This document shows positions 46,631-56,729 of a stretch of DNA of 64,000 nucleotides, one piece after another (positions within the stretch are counted from its first letter, which is position 1; every line of letters begins with the position of its first letter). The stretch spans positions 62,001-126,000 of the forward strand of contig NZ_JQFW01000049.1 of assembly GCF_000753865.1 (NCBI RefSeq). The letters run 5' to 3'. A program made the position numbers and the translations under genes. This DNA comes from Alteromonas sp. LOR. GTDB lineage: Bacteria > Pseudomonadota > Gammaproteobacteria > Enterobacterales > Alteromonadaceae. The notes beneath the pieces were generated by a model, which had not been told where the DNA came from, made no database searches, and saw only the letters and a list, made by a program, of their open reading frames with translations.

Positions 46631-49576
46631 ATGAAAAACACAACTTTTAAAAAGACCCAGCTTGCCACATCAATGGCTTTGTTGTTGGGCTCTACTTTAG
46701 CTATGCCTAGCTACGCACAAGAAACAGAAGCAGCGACGCCTGAAGAAGGCGAAGTAGAAGTTATTCAAGTAAGCGGTATTCGCGGTTCCATGATCCGCTC
46801 TATGGATTTGAAGCGCAGTTCTAGCGGTGTTGTTGATGCAATATCAGCAGAAGAACTCGGTAAGTTTCCCGATACTAACTTAGCCGAAGCCCTCCAGCGC
46901 ATAACGGGTGTAACCATTAGCCGTAATAACGGTGAAGGTAACGAAATTACAGTACGTGGTTTTGGCCCAGAATTTAACTTAGTTACCCTTAATGGCCGTC
47001 AAATGCCGGGAACAGGTTTCACCCGTTCATTCAACTTGTCTAACCTATCTTCTGAAGGTGTAAACACGCTAGAGCTACAAAAAACCGCTCGCGCTGAGAA
47101 CCCAAGTGGTGGTTTAGGTGCTACGGTAAACATCATTACGATGAAGCCGCTTGCCCAGTCCGGACAACAAGCTTCATTTTCAGTGAAAGGCATTTACGAT
47201 ACCTCAAACGAAGAAGGTGACGATGTAACGCCAGAAATCGCAGGTGTTTACAGCAACACGTTTGCCGACGATATGTTCGGTTTTGGTGTGTCTTTTTCTC
47301 ACCAAGAGCGCGATTTTCAACAGCAAGCCGCCAATATTCAAGGTTGGCAGCTGCAAGAAAATGATGCGTTACCTGAATTAGACGCAGAAAACGTGGTTGA
47401 TAACCGCTCTAACATCACCAATGCAGCCTTCTTTCCAAAAGATATGAACTACAGCATTAGCGATGTACAGCGCGAACGTCAAAACGCACAAGTTACGTTC
47501 CAGTTTCGTCCCATTGATGATTTCACAGCAACAGTAGACTATACCGCTTCTCGCGCTACCACAGGCACTAATACTGTAGGTTGGGGTATTTGGAATAACT
47601 TTGGTGCTAACATTAATGAATATGAGCTCGATGCCAACGGCACGGCTGTTTATGCTGATATTAGCGGCGATGACGGCTCATTCACTGCAAGCAGAAATAC
47701 CACCCGTGTAGACGCTCGCTCAATCGGTATTAATCTAGATTGGACCGTTAGCGACGATTGGCACTTTGCCGTGGATTACCACGATTCATACAACGAAATT
47801 GACAATGGATATGACGAAGGGCTAGGTAGTTCCGGTCAAATCATTCTTGGTTCAAACCAGCTTCGCTCTAAGGTTTATGATTACCGCGAAGGTGACATTC
47901 CTCAAGTATTTGTAAACTGGAATAACGGCACTAACGAAATTGCCCCGGGCGAAATTGACTCTAACTTTAGTCAGTTCATTTACTCACCTGGTCGTTCTGA
48001 CATTGAGCAATTCCAGCTGGATGGCACCTGGTATAACTCTGCATTCGATATTCCATTAATGAAGGTTGATTTTGGTGTTGCGCGCACAGAGCAAGCGCTT
48101 AGCGGCTTTACCGCGTGGAGCGGTCTGCGTGGCGGCCCGGGCTTCAACCCATCGTTTACGCAAATATTCCCAGACAGCATGTTCGTACGCAACGACACCA
48201 GCGGTTTCTTAGACGCCTTTAGTAGCGGCGGTGCTAACATGAACCCTGGCTATTACTACACCTATGATTTTGACGAAGCTATTGCTCGACAATTAGCGTT
48301 TATCACATCAGATGTCGTGGGCGAAGCAAACGCCTACTCTACAGACCCTTATTACATGGGTGCGCCTGCTGTGAGTAACGTTGAAGAAATTACTAACTCT
48401 ATTTATGTTCAGACCGAGTGGGACTTTGAAGTTGGCGACTACTACGTACAGATAAATGCAGGTGTGCGTTATGAGGAAACTGAAGTACCAAGCTCTGCGG
48501 AAGTTCGCGTTCCAGAACAAGTTAACTGGGTAGCCGCTTCAGAGTGGATCACGCAATTTGAAGACGGACTGCAAGTACAGGACTTCACAGGCGAATACGA
48601 CGTATTGCTCCCTATGTTTGACGTGAAAGTTGATGTGACCGATGACGTAGTAGCCCGCTTCTCTTGGGGTAAATCAATTACCCGCGCGCCTATCGGCCTA
48701 TTGCAAGGCGGCCTAGCGTTTAGCGGCAGCCCTAAAATTGGATCGCGTACGGCCTCAGCAGGTAACACCAGCTTATTGCCATTTGAATCATCAAACTTAG
48801 ACTTATCGTTTGAATGGTACTACGACGAAGCTAGCTATGCGTCAATTGGTCTATTCAGAAAGTCAGTAGAAAACTACATTACTACGACCGGTCAAGACCG
48901 TCAGTTTGAAGGGCTTAACGATATTTACTTAGGCCCACGTTGGAACGAAGCGGTAAGTGCACTTGAAGCGGCCGGCACGCAGGCTACTGACAGCGCTATT
49001 TATGGTTACTTTGTAGATAATGGATTTGCTGATGAAAATGGCGTAGTGACGCCTAATGCAGATGACCCATTAATTACATGGCGTACCACCCAGCCTGGTA
49101 ACTCCAGTGATGCGAAAACCGTAGAAGGTATTGAGCTTGCGGTTCAACATACCTTTGGCGAAACCGGCTTTGGCTTTGGCGCAAACGCCACATTAGTGGA
49201 CGGCGACGTTGAATACGACCCATATAACCTTGAAGAGCAAGACCCGTTAGTCGGTATCAGTGACTCTGCCAACTTCCAAGTGTTCTACGAGAAAAATGGT
49301 TTGTCTGTGAAAGTCACTTACGCATGGCGTTCAGACTACGTAGTGGGAATTGGTCAAGCTCAGGGCTCATCAGATAACCCAGCCACTCAGTTTGATACCT
49401 ACGCACAGGTTGATGCAAGCATTAACTACGACGTTGATGAACACCTAACGGTATTCCTTGAAGGGATAAACATTAACGATGAAACCGAACGTGGATACGG
49501 TCGTTTTGAAGAGCAGTTCTTGTTTGCTCGCCAATATGGCCCTCGTTACACGCTAGGTGCTCGCTATACGTTCTAA
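46631..49576 (+). CDS. TonB-dependent receptor, carbohydrate type
   Basis: 981 residues. A signal peptide (cleavage near PSYAQ, about residue 30) and a TonB-box-like EVIQVSGIRG lead to the plug domain (about 60-180), with KFPDTNLAEALQRITGVTISR and VRGFGPEFNLVTLNGRQMP. The beta-barrel ends in the Phe-terminated GARYTF. The plug wording is that of the Xanthomonas/Caulobacter carbohydrate-uptake group. Together with the GH16 enzyme it probably imports gluco-oligosaccharides across the outer membrane. No SusD-like partner is present, as is normal for gammaproteobacteria. It is probably cotranscribed with GH16. Confidence 0.92.
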   Translation: MKNTTFKKTQLATSMALLLGSTLAMPSYAQETEAATPEEGEVEVIQVSGIRGSMIRSMDLKRSSSGVVDAISAEELGKFPDTNLAEALQRITGVTISRNNGEGNEITVRGFGPEFNLVTLNGRQMPGTGFTRSFNLSNLSSEGVNTLELQKTARAENPSGGLGATVNIITMKPLAQSGQQASFSVKGIYDTSNEEGDDVTPEIAGVYSNTFADDMFGFGVSFSHQERDFQQQAANIQGWQLQENDALPELDAENVVDNRSNITNAAFFPKDMNYSISDVQRERQNAQVTFQFRPIDDFTATVDYTASRATTGTNTVGWGIWNNFGANINEYELDANGTAVYADISGDDGSFTASRNTTRVDARSIGINLDWTVSDDWHFAVDYHDSYNEIDNGYDEGLGSSGQIILGSNQLRSKVYDYREGDIPQVFVNWNNGTNEIAPGEIDSNFSQFIYSPGRSDIEQFQLDGTWYNSAFDIPLMKVDFGVARTEQALSGFTAWSGLRGGPGFNPSFTQIFPDSMFVRNDTSGFLDAFSSGGANMNPGYYYTYDFDEAIARQLAFITSDVVGEANAYSTDPYYMGAPAVSNVEEITNSIYVQTEWDFEVGDYYVQINAGVRYEETEVPSSAEVRVPEQVNWVAASEWITQFEDGLQVQDFTGEYDVLLPMFDVKVDVTDDVVARFSWGKSITRAPIGLLQGGLAFSGSPKIGSRTASAGNTSLLPFESSNLDLSFEWYYDEASYASIGLFRKSVENYITTTGQDRQFEGLNDIYLGPRWNEAVSALEAAGTQATDSAIYGYFVDNGFADENGVVTPNADDPLITWRTTQPGNSSDAKTVEGIELAVQHTFGETGFGFGANATLVDGDVEYDPYNLEEQDPLVGISDSANFQVFYEKNGLSVKVTYAWRSDYVVGIGQAQGSSDNPATQFDTYAQVDASINYDVDEHLTVFLEGININDETERGYGRFEEQFLFARQYGPRYTLGARYTF

Positions 49577-49618
49577 GTGTGTTTAACACGGGGCACGTCT
49601 TTTAAGATGCGCCCCATT

Positions 49619-49656
49619 AAAAAAGGCCGCTTCATTTACATGAAGCGGCCTTTTTT
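49619..49656. terminator. Bidirectional terminator between convergent TonB receptors
   Basis: AAAAAGGCCGCTTCA / TGAAGCGGCCTTTTTT, a long perfect stem with runs of A and T on both sides. It serves both the carbohydrate receptor (plus) and the siderophore receptor (minus). Confidence 0.92.
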
Positions 49657-49677
49657 GTAAGCGTTATTCGGTAGTTA

Positions 49678-51762
49678 TTAGAACGAACCGATAACAGACA
49701 GTCTTGCATTAATTGGCGCACCAACGGTTGCTTGATGTCTAGAGTGCGCGTTCGGGAAGTACAATGTGTCAGTTAAGTTTTCCACATTAAGCTGTAAACG
49801 CATGCCGTTATTTAGCTCGTAGTATGCTGACGCATCGACACGCGTATAGCTTGGTAATACTGGCGAGTCGGTAGCAGTCACCACAAAACTCTCATCTTGA
49901 TAGGTTGCGCCAACGCCAAAGCCTAACACGTCACTTACTTGGTACGTTGTCCATACCGACATGGTGTTTTCTGGAAGCTCACGAAGCTCAACGCCACTGG
50001 CATTTTCACCGTCTAAGTTGCTGTAGTTGGCAGTAACAAACCACTTATCTGTAATGTAACCTTGCAGCTGAAGCTCAAAACCTGACACGTCAGAATCAAC
50101 TTCTATGAAGCCTTCAGGGTCGGTAGGGTCGTTATCTAATGAAGTTTGCTCATTCTCAAATATCGCTGCTGTAAAGCTCATGCTGTCAGCGAAATCCCAC
50201 TTCACACCAATTTCTTGATTGGTGAACGTATCAGGGTCTAGGCTATCTGCATCGCCGTTAATATTGGCATATTGCTCACCACTACGTGGTAGAAACGACT
50301 CACTGTAGCTGGCATAAATTGAGATATTTTCTTGCGGCTTGTACACCAAACCTGCACGAGGAGAGACTTCTTCATCAGTACGGTTGCGCGTGTCTAATAC
50401 GTCAGGACGAGCGTCAAATACTTTAATGTCGAAGCTGTCGAAACGCGCTCCTAATACAAGATCGAAGTTTTCAGATAGGGCAATTTCGTCTTGTACGTAA
50501 AAAGAGTATACGTCTAAATCTACACGAGTATCGTCGTTAAGCGCTGAAAATGCAGTTGTAACTGTGGTGCCAGCGGCGTTAGTCCCCGTTAGACCTCTGA
50601 AGTCTAATGGACGATTTACCAAGAAAGCTTCTTGGTCGTCGCCATTAGAATCGAAGACTGGGTTTAAACGATTTTGGTCCGATTCGGTGTTAATAAATTC
50701 ACCACCGAAAATCACCGTGTGCTCAATGCTACCTGTTGCAAACTCACCGACTAAGTTTGCCGATAGAATAAGATTTTCACGCTCAGTTTCATCAATATAG
50801 CCATCGAGTGTAACTACATTCGTTTCTGGCGCAAAATCAGCGGCGTAAAAGTTGGCATACACTTTATCGTAGTTACCATAAAAAGCGTTAAAGTTACCTT
50901 TTAGGTTGTCAGAAAAGTTGTGTTGTATATTGGCACGAAACACATCGGCATCTAGCGTTTGATAGTTATTTTCAGGGTCGCCAAATACAATGTTTTCAAA
51001 CGCTTCTACCGGCTCGCCGTTTGCACCTGTAGGAATACCACGGTCGATAAAACGTTCGTGATCGATATATTCATAAGATAAATCTAAAATAGTGTCATCG
51101 CTTAACTGAAAGCGCGCTGTAGGGTTAAAACCATAACGATCGCCATCGAAAAAGTCGCGATGGTTATCTAAACTTTCATACATGGCATTAATTCTTACTG
51201 CAGAATCTTCACCCGTGTCGATGTTAGTATCAAGCTGTAAGTTATAAGCACCAAAAGTATTCGCAGATACGTTGTAGTTTACAAACTGCTGATCGATAGT
51301 CGCTTTCTTAGAGACGCGATTTAAAATACCGCCCGTACCGCCACGACCAAATAATAAGGCATTCGGGCCGCGTAAAATTTCTACTTGCTCAACATTATAC
51401 AGCGCACGGTAATACTGAACATCATCACGGTTTCCGTCTATATAAAAGTCCGCGGTTGAACGAACACCACGAAACACAACAGAATCACGATGTCCTTCGC
51501 CCTGAGAGGTATTTACCCCAGGGGTGTAATCGATAATTTGGCCCACGCTTGTAATACCACGGGCAGTAATTTCTTCTGCCGTCATAATAGATAAGCTTTG
51601 GGGGACATCAAGAATAGGTGTTGGACTTTTTATAGAGTTAGACTGGTTTACCGAGAGGTACTTCCCTTCAACGGTAAGTCTTTCAATATCTTCCATTGCC
51701 ACCCCTAGGGCAGCAGGACTTAACATTACGGCTGTAGCAATAGTCGTAAGTTTAAATTTCAC
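49678..51762 (-). CDS. TonB-dependent siderophore receptor
   Basis: 694 residues. A signal peptide is followed by the plug domain with DVPQSLSIMTAEEITARGI, GQIIDYTPGVNTSQGEG, VFRGVRSTADFYIDGNRDD and VEILRGPNALLFGRGGTGGILNRVSKKA, the pattern of ferric-siderophore receptors. The barrel ends SVIGSF with the usual terminal Phe. No siderophore synthesis or ABC uptake genes are nearby, so it likely serves xenosiderophores. An AT-rich upstream region with a GATGATAATGG stretch could hold a weak Fur site, not assigned. Confidence 0.9.
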   Translation of the reverse strand: MKFKLTTIATAVMLSPAALGVAMEDIERLTVEGKYLSVNQSNSIKSPTPILDVPQSLSIMTAEEITARGITSVGQIIDYTPGVNTSQGEGHRDSVVFRGVRSTADFYIDGNRDDVQYYRALYNVEQVEILRGPNALLFGRGGTGGILNRVSKKATIDQQFVNYNVSANTFGAYNLQLDTNIDTGEDSAVRINAMYESLDNHRDFFDGDRYGFNPTARFQLSDDTILDLSYEYIDHERFIDRGIPTGANGEPVEAFENIVFGDPENNYQTLDADVFRANIQHNFSDNLKGNFNAFYGNYDKVYANFYAADFAPETNVVTLDGYIDETERENLILSANLVGEFATGSIEHTVIFGGEFINTESDQNRLNPVFDSNGDDQEAFLVNRPLDFRGLTGTNAAGTTVTTAFSALNDDTRVDLDVYSFYVQDEIALSENFDLVLGARFDSFDIKVFDARPDVLDTRNRTDEEVSPRAGLVYKPQENISIYASYSESFLPRSGEQYANINGDADSLDPDTFTNQEIGVKWDFADSMSFTAAIFENEQTSLDNDPTDPEGFIEVDSDVSGFELQLQGYITDKWFVTANYSNLDGENASGVELRELPENTMSVWTTYQVSDVLGFGVGATYQDESFVVTATDSPVLPSYTRVDASAYYELNNGMRLQLNVENLTDTLYFPNAHSRHQATVGAPINARLSVIGSF

Positions 51763-52074
51763 TATAATTCTCCACGTGTTCTACAAGTTTTATGTGTGTT
51801 TCTGGCATGCAATAAGGGGTTATCCCCTTTTTGACTTACACAATTAACATTGCGCGTTGAATGCGTCTTTTAATGTTAATAGGAATAGTTACCATTTATG
51901 TTGCTGATGATAATGGAAACGAGTCGCATTTGCGAGTGATGCAGTCATATTTTTAATAATGCTTAATGGAAAAGACGTAGCTGATGTGATGGTTTGTGAA
52001 AAACTGAGGGTAAGAAACAAGAATCGCCACTACGGATTGAATACCGAGCGGCGATGTTTCTATTTTAGCGAACG
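51763..52074. other. Intergenic region upstream of the siderophore receptor
   Basis: About 310 bases without a gene. It holds the receptor's promoter and the downstream end of the CsgG operon. No strong terminator hairpin was found for the DUF799 gene. Confidence 0.4.
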
Positions 52075-52749
52075 TTATTTCGCTTTTTCACTTGGTACTG
52101 GTTGTCCATACTTAGGTGAGCGAGGGCCATAAAGCAGTCCATTATAGCTCGTTGCAGATAGTAGTCGTGTAGAGGTCATGGCAGCAATATCAAAGCCTCG
52201 GTCCGTTACTGTTTCAAATATTTGACTAACGGCTGCTTGTACAAGCATACCTACCAGTCCACCGCTATTAGCATTTTGCTGTTCAGCACTCGACGCAGTT
52301 GCCTTTCCAGTCCACAGCATCTGGTTTGTTCTAAGATCAACAAGAGAGGCTGATACGGTTACTCTAGTTTCACTAGAAATCACAACATAGCTGGTTCCAT
52401 AGTCTTCAATGGATACATACAGCGCAGTGTCGGCGCCAAAAATTTCATTGAGTTTTGACGTATCAACCGCGTGTATATCGGTGGCCTCGGTTAGACCATT
52501 GTTGATAAAGGTTTGATTAACTAGCGCCACTGGAAATACATAAAAGCCAGACTCAGAGATAGGCGTAGCTAATCGTGTCATAACGCTAAAAGGCGCTATA
52601 ACCTCAGGCGTGTTGTTGACTGGTGGCAAAATCAAAACAGACTCTGGATTAGCAGCTTTAAACGCAGTGTAATCATGAGCTGGGGGCATGTTAACGCACG
52701 CGGTTAGCGACGTAATAAGAGCAATCGCTATGAGTAAACGCAAAGTCAT
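52075..52749 (-). CDS. DUF799 (GNA1162-like) lipoprotein
   Basis: 224 residues. A lipoprotein signal ends SLTAC. The body matches the DUF799 pattern: VLILPPVNNTPEV, then a fold with alternating beta strands including ALYVSIEDYGTSYVV and TNQMLWTGKATASS, which resembles the TolB/CsgG-type nucleoside-free domain. GNA1162 of Neisseria is a surface lipoprotein of this type. It is third in the operon after CsgG and DUF4810, three bases after the DUF4810 stop. The role is probably structural or secretory in the outer membrane; unproven. Confidence 0.82.
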   Translation of the reverse strand: MTLRLLIAIALITSLTACVNMPPAHDYTAFKAANPESVLILPPVNNTPEVIAPFSVMTRLATPISESGFYVFPVALVNQTFINNGLTEATDIHAVDTSKLNEIFGADTALYVSIEDYGTSYVVISSETRVTVSASLVDLRTNQMLWTGKATASSAEQQNANSGGLVGMLVQAAVSQIFETVTDRGFDIAAMTSTRLLSATSYNGLLYGPRSPKYGQPVPSEKAK

Positions 52750-52752
52750 ATT

Positions 52753-53112
52753 TTATGCTCCTTGTGCAGAGTTTAAAAGAAACTCTATATAGTGTGATGA
52801 TTCAGGAAAAAGCTGTTTTTCTTGCTCAAAATGAGAAGCTCCAAGCTGGGGATTACCCGTTTCAAAATAAAGCATGCCTAAATGGGCGTGAACGCCAGGA
52901 GCTATATTTCGCCCTTTTGCAGCCGCTAATTCAATGGTCTTTTCAAGTGCTGATATTTGCTCTTCTAACGTTGTGTCTTCAGCCTTTAAGTAGCTGTACA
53001 CAGCAGTAGTATAGTCTCCGTAGTAATACAAAGGCTCTGTGGTTTTACATCCAGTTACCGTTAAAATAAACGCAAAAGATATTAATAGTTTTTTTATTTT
53101 CACAGTGTCCAT
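52753..53112 (-). CDS. DUF4810 lipoprotein
   Basis: 119 residues. A lipoprotein signal ends VTGC. The mature part has YYYGDYTTAVYSYLK and a TPR-like helical pair around HAHLGMLYFETGNPQLGASHFEQEKQLFPES. It overlaps the csgG-like gene by 13 bases and is always expected with CsgG and DUF799 in this type of operon. Confidence 0.82.
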   Translation of the reverse strand: MDTVKIKKLLISFAFILTVTGCKTTEPLYYYGDYTTAVYSYLKAEDTTLEEQISALEKTIELAAAKGRNIAPGVHAHLGMLYFETGNPQLGASHFEQEKQLFPESSHYIEFLLNSAQGA

Positions 53113-53780
53113 GCGCCCGACTCAATACCATTTACAAGATTGTTGACTGATTCTCTAATTGCCAAGTCTAGTACCTTTCCGTTGAGTGTTGCGTCATAGC
53201 TTGCGGTACTGCCGAATCCAATCACTTCTCTTTCCGATAAGCTATACTCGCCAGCTCCAGCTACCGAATACACAACCTCAGACGTAGTTACATTAACAAC
53301 GTTTAGCGTGACTTTGGCATAGGCAATTTGTGACTTTCCTTTTCCTAAAAGTCCGAATAGCTGCTTATCACCAATCGCCTTTCTTCCAAATTCAGTCACA
53401 TCACCAGTGATAACAAACTTTGCACCGGCAATATTCTGCTGCGTGCCTGTACGACCTGCTTCTTCAGCAAGTAATGCTATGTTATCTCTGTCTAAAACGC
53501 TGAACCGATTTGTCTGTTGAAGATGGCTCATTAGTGTAGTTTTTGCTTGATTACCAAGTCTATCTAGGCCGTTAGAAAATATTCCGTTTTGGAAGTTAGA
53601 GCGATTGACAAACTGACCGACAACGAGCTTACTTTTTTCACCGTTATACTGAGTGTTAAAGCTATTTACCTTCGGAGTTTCAACAACTTTAGATGATGTA
53701 GTGGCACACCCTGACGCGATTCCTACAATGGCAATGAGAGCGACTGTTGGAATGAATTTTTGATTTTTAATTAATGTCAC
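53100..53780 (-). CDS. CsgG/HfaB family outer-membrane lipoprotein
   Basis: 226 residues. A lipoprotein signal ends IASGC. The CsgG domain follows: KLVVGQFVNRSNFQ, RFSVLDRDNIALLAEEAG and a C-terminal amphipathic region ending IESGAWTL. In curli systems CsgG forms the nonameric export pore, but no curlin (csgA/B), csgE or csgF gene is here. GTG start at 53780 with AAGGGA five bases upstream. It is first in a three-lipoprotein operon. Confidence 0.87.
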   Translation of the reverse strand: MTLIKNQKFIPTVALIAIVGIASGCATTSSKVVETPKVNSFNTQYNGEKSKLVVGQFVNRSNFQNGIFSNGLDRLGNQAKTTLMSHLQQTNRFSVLDRDNIALLAEEAGRTGTQQNIAGAKFVITGDVTEFGRKAIGDKQLFGLLGKGKSQIAYAKVTLNVVNVTTSEVVYSVAGAGEYSLSEREVIGFGSTASYDATLNGKVLDLAIRESVNNLVNGIESGAWTL

Positions 53781-54140
53781 ATGAATCCCTTTTTTTGTGA
53801 ACTAGCAACGTTGGCTAGAAATCGAGTTTATAACAATACTTAACCTTCGTGAAGGTACGACAATTGAATTCAACAAAGTGACACCATTAAATCAAGTAAG
53901 GCTTACAGGCAGGTGTTAGATAATTTGAGAAAAGACTAAGAAAATGAGTTATTAATGAAGTCGTCGAAGTGCGCTAGCACTGCGAAAAAACAAATAAAAA
54001 AGCGACTTACATTAGTAAATCGCTTTTTTGAGTTAATAAATATAAAGGTATAATTAACGTACCCTTTAAACTACAAATAGAACCATAACTAAAATGGAAT
54101 GTTACAATACCAGCCCTAGAATTGTCGGATACACTAACAA
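53781..54140. other. Intergenic region upstream of the CsgG operon
   Basis: About 360 bases. It holds the CsgG-operon promoter and the terminator of the GH3 gene (53995-54030). No gene was seen. Confidence 0.5.
53995..54030 (-). terminator. Rho-independent terminator downstream of the GH3 gene
   Basis: AAAAAAGCGA.TTAC / GTAA.TCGCTTTTTT with an ATTA loop and one mismatch; T-rich on both sides. It lies about 110 bases past the GH3 stop. Confidence 0.75.
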
Positions 54141-56720
54141 CTAATTACATACTATATCGGCCGATTCAGCAGCCTGAGGCGTAAACTGAATATCTGCAAC
54201 GCTGATGCTTGCCTTGCCTGAGCTACCAAGCTCAAACGGAACCACAAGGCCGGTAAAGTCGATACCTGCATTTACAAAACACTGTAAATCGATACTGAGC
54301 GAAGACCATGTGTTTTGCTCTAAGGCGTTCACTTGTTCGCTAATATCAAGTTGTGCAGAACAGCTACCTGGCTTATCGCCCTCGCCTTCACAATTCATAC
54401 CCACAGTGAGGGAGCCCTCAACCGCGCTATGAGGGTTAATATTTAGCGTAAGCGCAGCTTTATTAAGTAACTGGGCACTTAAGTCTTCGCGGAAGAAGCT
54501 TTTGCTCGCAAAACGCATGGCGGCAAACTCACTGCCATCAAAGGTGACTTTACGGGCATCTTCCTGAACGACTTTATCCACCGTGCGATAGGTAATCGCG
54601 CCCACGTTATGGGTGCTCGCATTAACCGTTAGCGACTCATCGCCAGAGTAAAGCCATAACACCCAAGGCGACTGCACCGCACCGTTTAATATTTCAAGAG
54701 ACTGACTGTTGTCACTGCTTATGCTGACCTCGGTGTTCAAGTTATCCGCTAGCACATTGTCGTCACCGTAAGTGAGGCCAAACCCGTATGGCAAAAGTGG
54801 CTCGTAGGTGTCGTCGCCAATATTCACAATTTGCTGTGGCTGTGCTGGCCATGAGAAAGGAAGCTTACCTTTAAAGTCTTGTTTGCCAAATAATACATCG
54901 GCCACCGCCGCGCCCTCTGAACCAGGCAACCATGCCGCTACGAACGCATCAGATGCGTTAAGCTCTGCGTTTACCCACATAGGGCGACCGCTGATAAAGA
55001 CTGACACTACAGGAATACCCTGTGACTTGAAGCGCTCAAGCAGCGCTAGGTCTTTTTTATTGCCGTACTGATAAATTAGCGTCTCTCTGTCACCGTGGCC
55101 TTCTGCGTAAGGCTCTTCGCCAAATACTACAATTGCCACATCTGGCGTGTTCCCGCCTTGTGCAATTTCACCATCAACAGAAAGCACGACATCGCCACCC
55201 GCAGCCTCTACATGGTGTTTAATGCCGTCGTATATGGATGTGCCGTCAGGAAAATCAGCGTTGGTATTGTTGGTTCCCTGCCACGTAATACTCCAGCCAC
55301 CAGACTGCTTGCCTATATTGTCTGCTGCATCGCCAGCCACTACTATGCGTTTAGCAGCAGATAGAGGAAGAATACCCTGCTTATTTTTAAGCAAAACCAG
55401 AGACTCACGCACAGCTTGACGTGCTACCTCGCGATGCGTTTCGTTTCCGATAAGCGACCGATCGCCAGATAAAGGGCGGTTGGCAGGACTTGGCTTATCA
55501 AACAAACCCGCTCGCAATTTTACTCGCAAAATACGGCGTACCGCGTCATCAATACGTGACATGGGAATGACGCCATCTTTAACGTGAGCTAAGGTAGATT
55601 CATATACCCCTTTCCAGTCGCTAGGAACCATAAAAATGTCCAAGCCAGCGTTAACTGCTTGTGCACAGTCAACGTTGCTGCAGCCTTTAACCTGGCCATG
55701 ACCATTCCAATCTCCAACGACGAAGCCGTCAAAACCCATTTGCTCTTTTAACACATCAGTTAGTAAATATTTGTGGCCGTGAAGCTTTGCGCCATTCCAA
55801 CTGTTAAACGACGCCATCACCGATTGAGCGCCTGCGGTTAAACCACCCACATAGCCCTGAGCGTGAATATCGAACAACGCTTGTTCGCTAGCAACATTGT
55901 CACCCTGATCGTCGCCGCCAACGGTTCCGCCATCACCCACAAAGTGTTTTACCGTACTGATAACTCGTTGGTCACTGAGAAAATCTTTATCAGCCGCGCC
56001 CTGCAGCCCTTTAACTACTGATGCCGCATAGTCGCGCACAATGGCTGGGTCTTCTGAATAACTCTCATAGGTCCGGCCCCAGCGGTCATCTCTCACCACC
56101 GCCACGGTAGGCGCGAAAACCCAATCGATACCCGTCGCCATGACTTCTTTCGCTGTAATGTGGGCTATCTTTTCTACCAATTCTGGATTTTTTGCAGCTC
56201 CTAAACCGATATTATGAGGAAATAAGGTCGCGCCAATCACATTGTTGTGACCGTGCACTGCATCTGTGCCCCACATGGTTGGAATTGCAGAGCCGTCGAG
56301 GCTGTCATCGATAGACGCTTGGTATAATTTTTCAGCTAGGGCAACCCAATCATCCGGCGTGGCGTGCTTATCATTGTTTGGAAAGGCACCACCTCCATTT
56401 AAATACGAACCGAAACCATACTGACGCATTTCTTCAACCGTGATATTGCGAATTTCCGGTTGGATCATCTGCGCTATTTTTTGCTCAAGCGTCATTTGCG
56501 ATAAAAGGTCTGACACTTGCTTTTCCACAGCAGGGTCTTGTTTTACTTCTATGTCGAGTTTAGGCCATATTGCTGCAGCGCCTGTGTCAGCTGAGCTAGT
56601 TTTTAGCGAACTGCTCTGGTTAGCACTATCAACATTATTAACGGATACGTCTTTTTCAGATTCAGCGCAGCCACTTAGTAAAGCACCAGCAATGACTGAA
56701 GCGAGTAATGTATTTCGCAT
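54141..56720 (-). CDS. GH3 exo-beta-glucosidase lipoprotein (ExoP-like)
   Basis: 859 residues. The lipoprotein signal ends LLSGC. The GH3 N-terminal barrel has WGTDAVHGHNNV and GFDGFVVGDWNG, the latter with nucleophile Asp337. The second alpha/beta domain includes VVFGEEPYAEGHGD, and the C-terminal sandwich (about 660-855) is of the ExoP type, distantly like the GH16 repeats. It releases glucose from beta-glucan oligosaccharides at the membrane or in the periplasm. It starts nine bases after the MFS gene, in the same operon, downstream of the paired LacI operators. Confidence 0.93.
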   Translation of the reverse strand: MRNTLLASVIAGALLSGCAESEKDVSVNNVDSANQSSSLKTSSADTGAAAIWPKLDIEVKQDPAVEKQVSDLLSQMTLEQKIAQMIQPEIRNITVEEMRQYGFGSYLNGGGAFPNNDKHATPDDWVALAEKLYQASIDDSLDGSAIPTMWGTDAVHGHNNVIGATLFPHNIGLGAAKNPELVEKIAHITAKEVMATGIDWVFAPTVAVVRDDRWGRTYESYSEDPAIVRDYAASVVKGLQGAADKDFLSDQRVISTVKHFVGDGGTVGGDDQGDNVASEQALFDIHAQGYVGGLTAGAQSVMASFNSWNGAKLHGHKYLLTDVLKEQMGFDGFVVGDWNGHGQVKGCSNVDCAQAVNAGLDIFMVPSDWKGVYESTLAHVKDGVIPMSRIDDAVRRILRVKLRAGLFDKPSPANRPLSGDRSLIGNETHREVARQAVRESLVLLKNKQGILPLSAAKRIVVAGDAADNIGKQSGGWSITWQGTNNTNADFPDGTSIYDGIKHHVEAAGGDVVLSVDGEIAQGGNTPDVAIVVFGEEPYAEGHGDRETLIYQYGNKKDLALLERFKSQGIPVVSVFISGRPMWVNAELNASDAFVAAWLPGSEGAAVADVLFGKQDFKGKLPFSWPAQPQQIVNIGDDTYEPLLPYGFGLTYGDDNVLADNLNTEVSISSDNSQSLEILNGAVQSPWVLWLYSGDESLTVNASTHNVGAITYRTVDKVVQEDARKVTFDGSEFAAMRFASKSFFREDLSAQLLNKAALTLNINPHSAVEGSLTVGMNCEGEGDKPGSCSAQLDISEQVNALEQNTWSSLSIDLQCFVNAGIDFTGLVVPFELGSSGKASISVADIQFTPQAAESADIVCN

Positions 56721-56729
56721 GGTGATTCC

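Noticed and set aside
51890..51935. Possible Fur box before the siderophore receptor
   Set aside because: Only a GATGATAATGG stretch is visible; the second half-site is not convincing, although Fur control would be expected from function.
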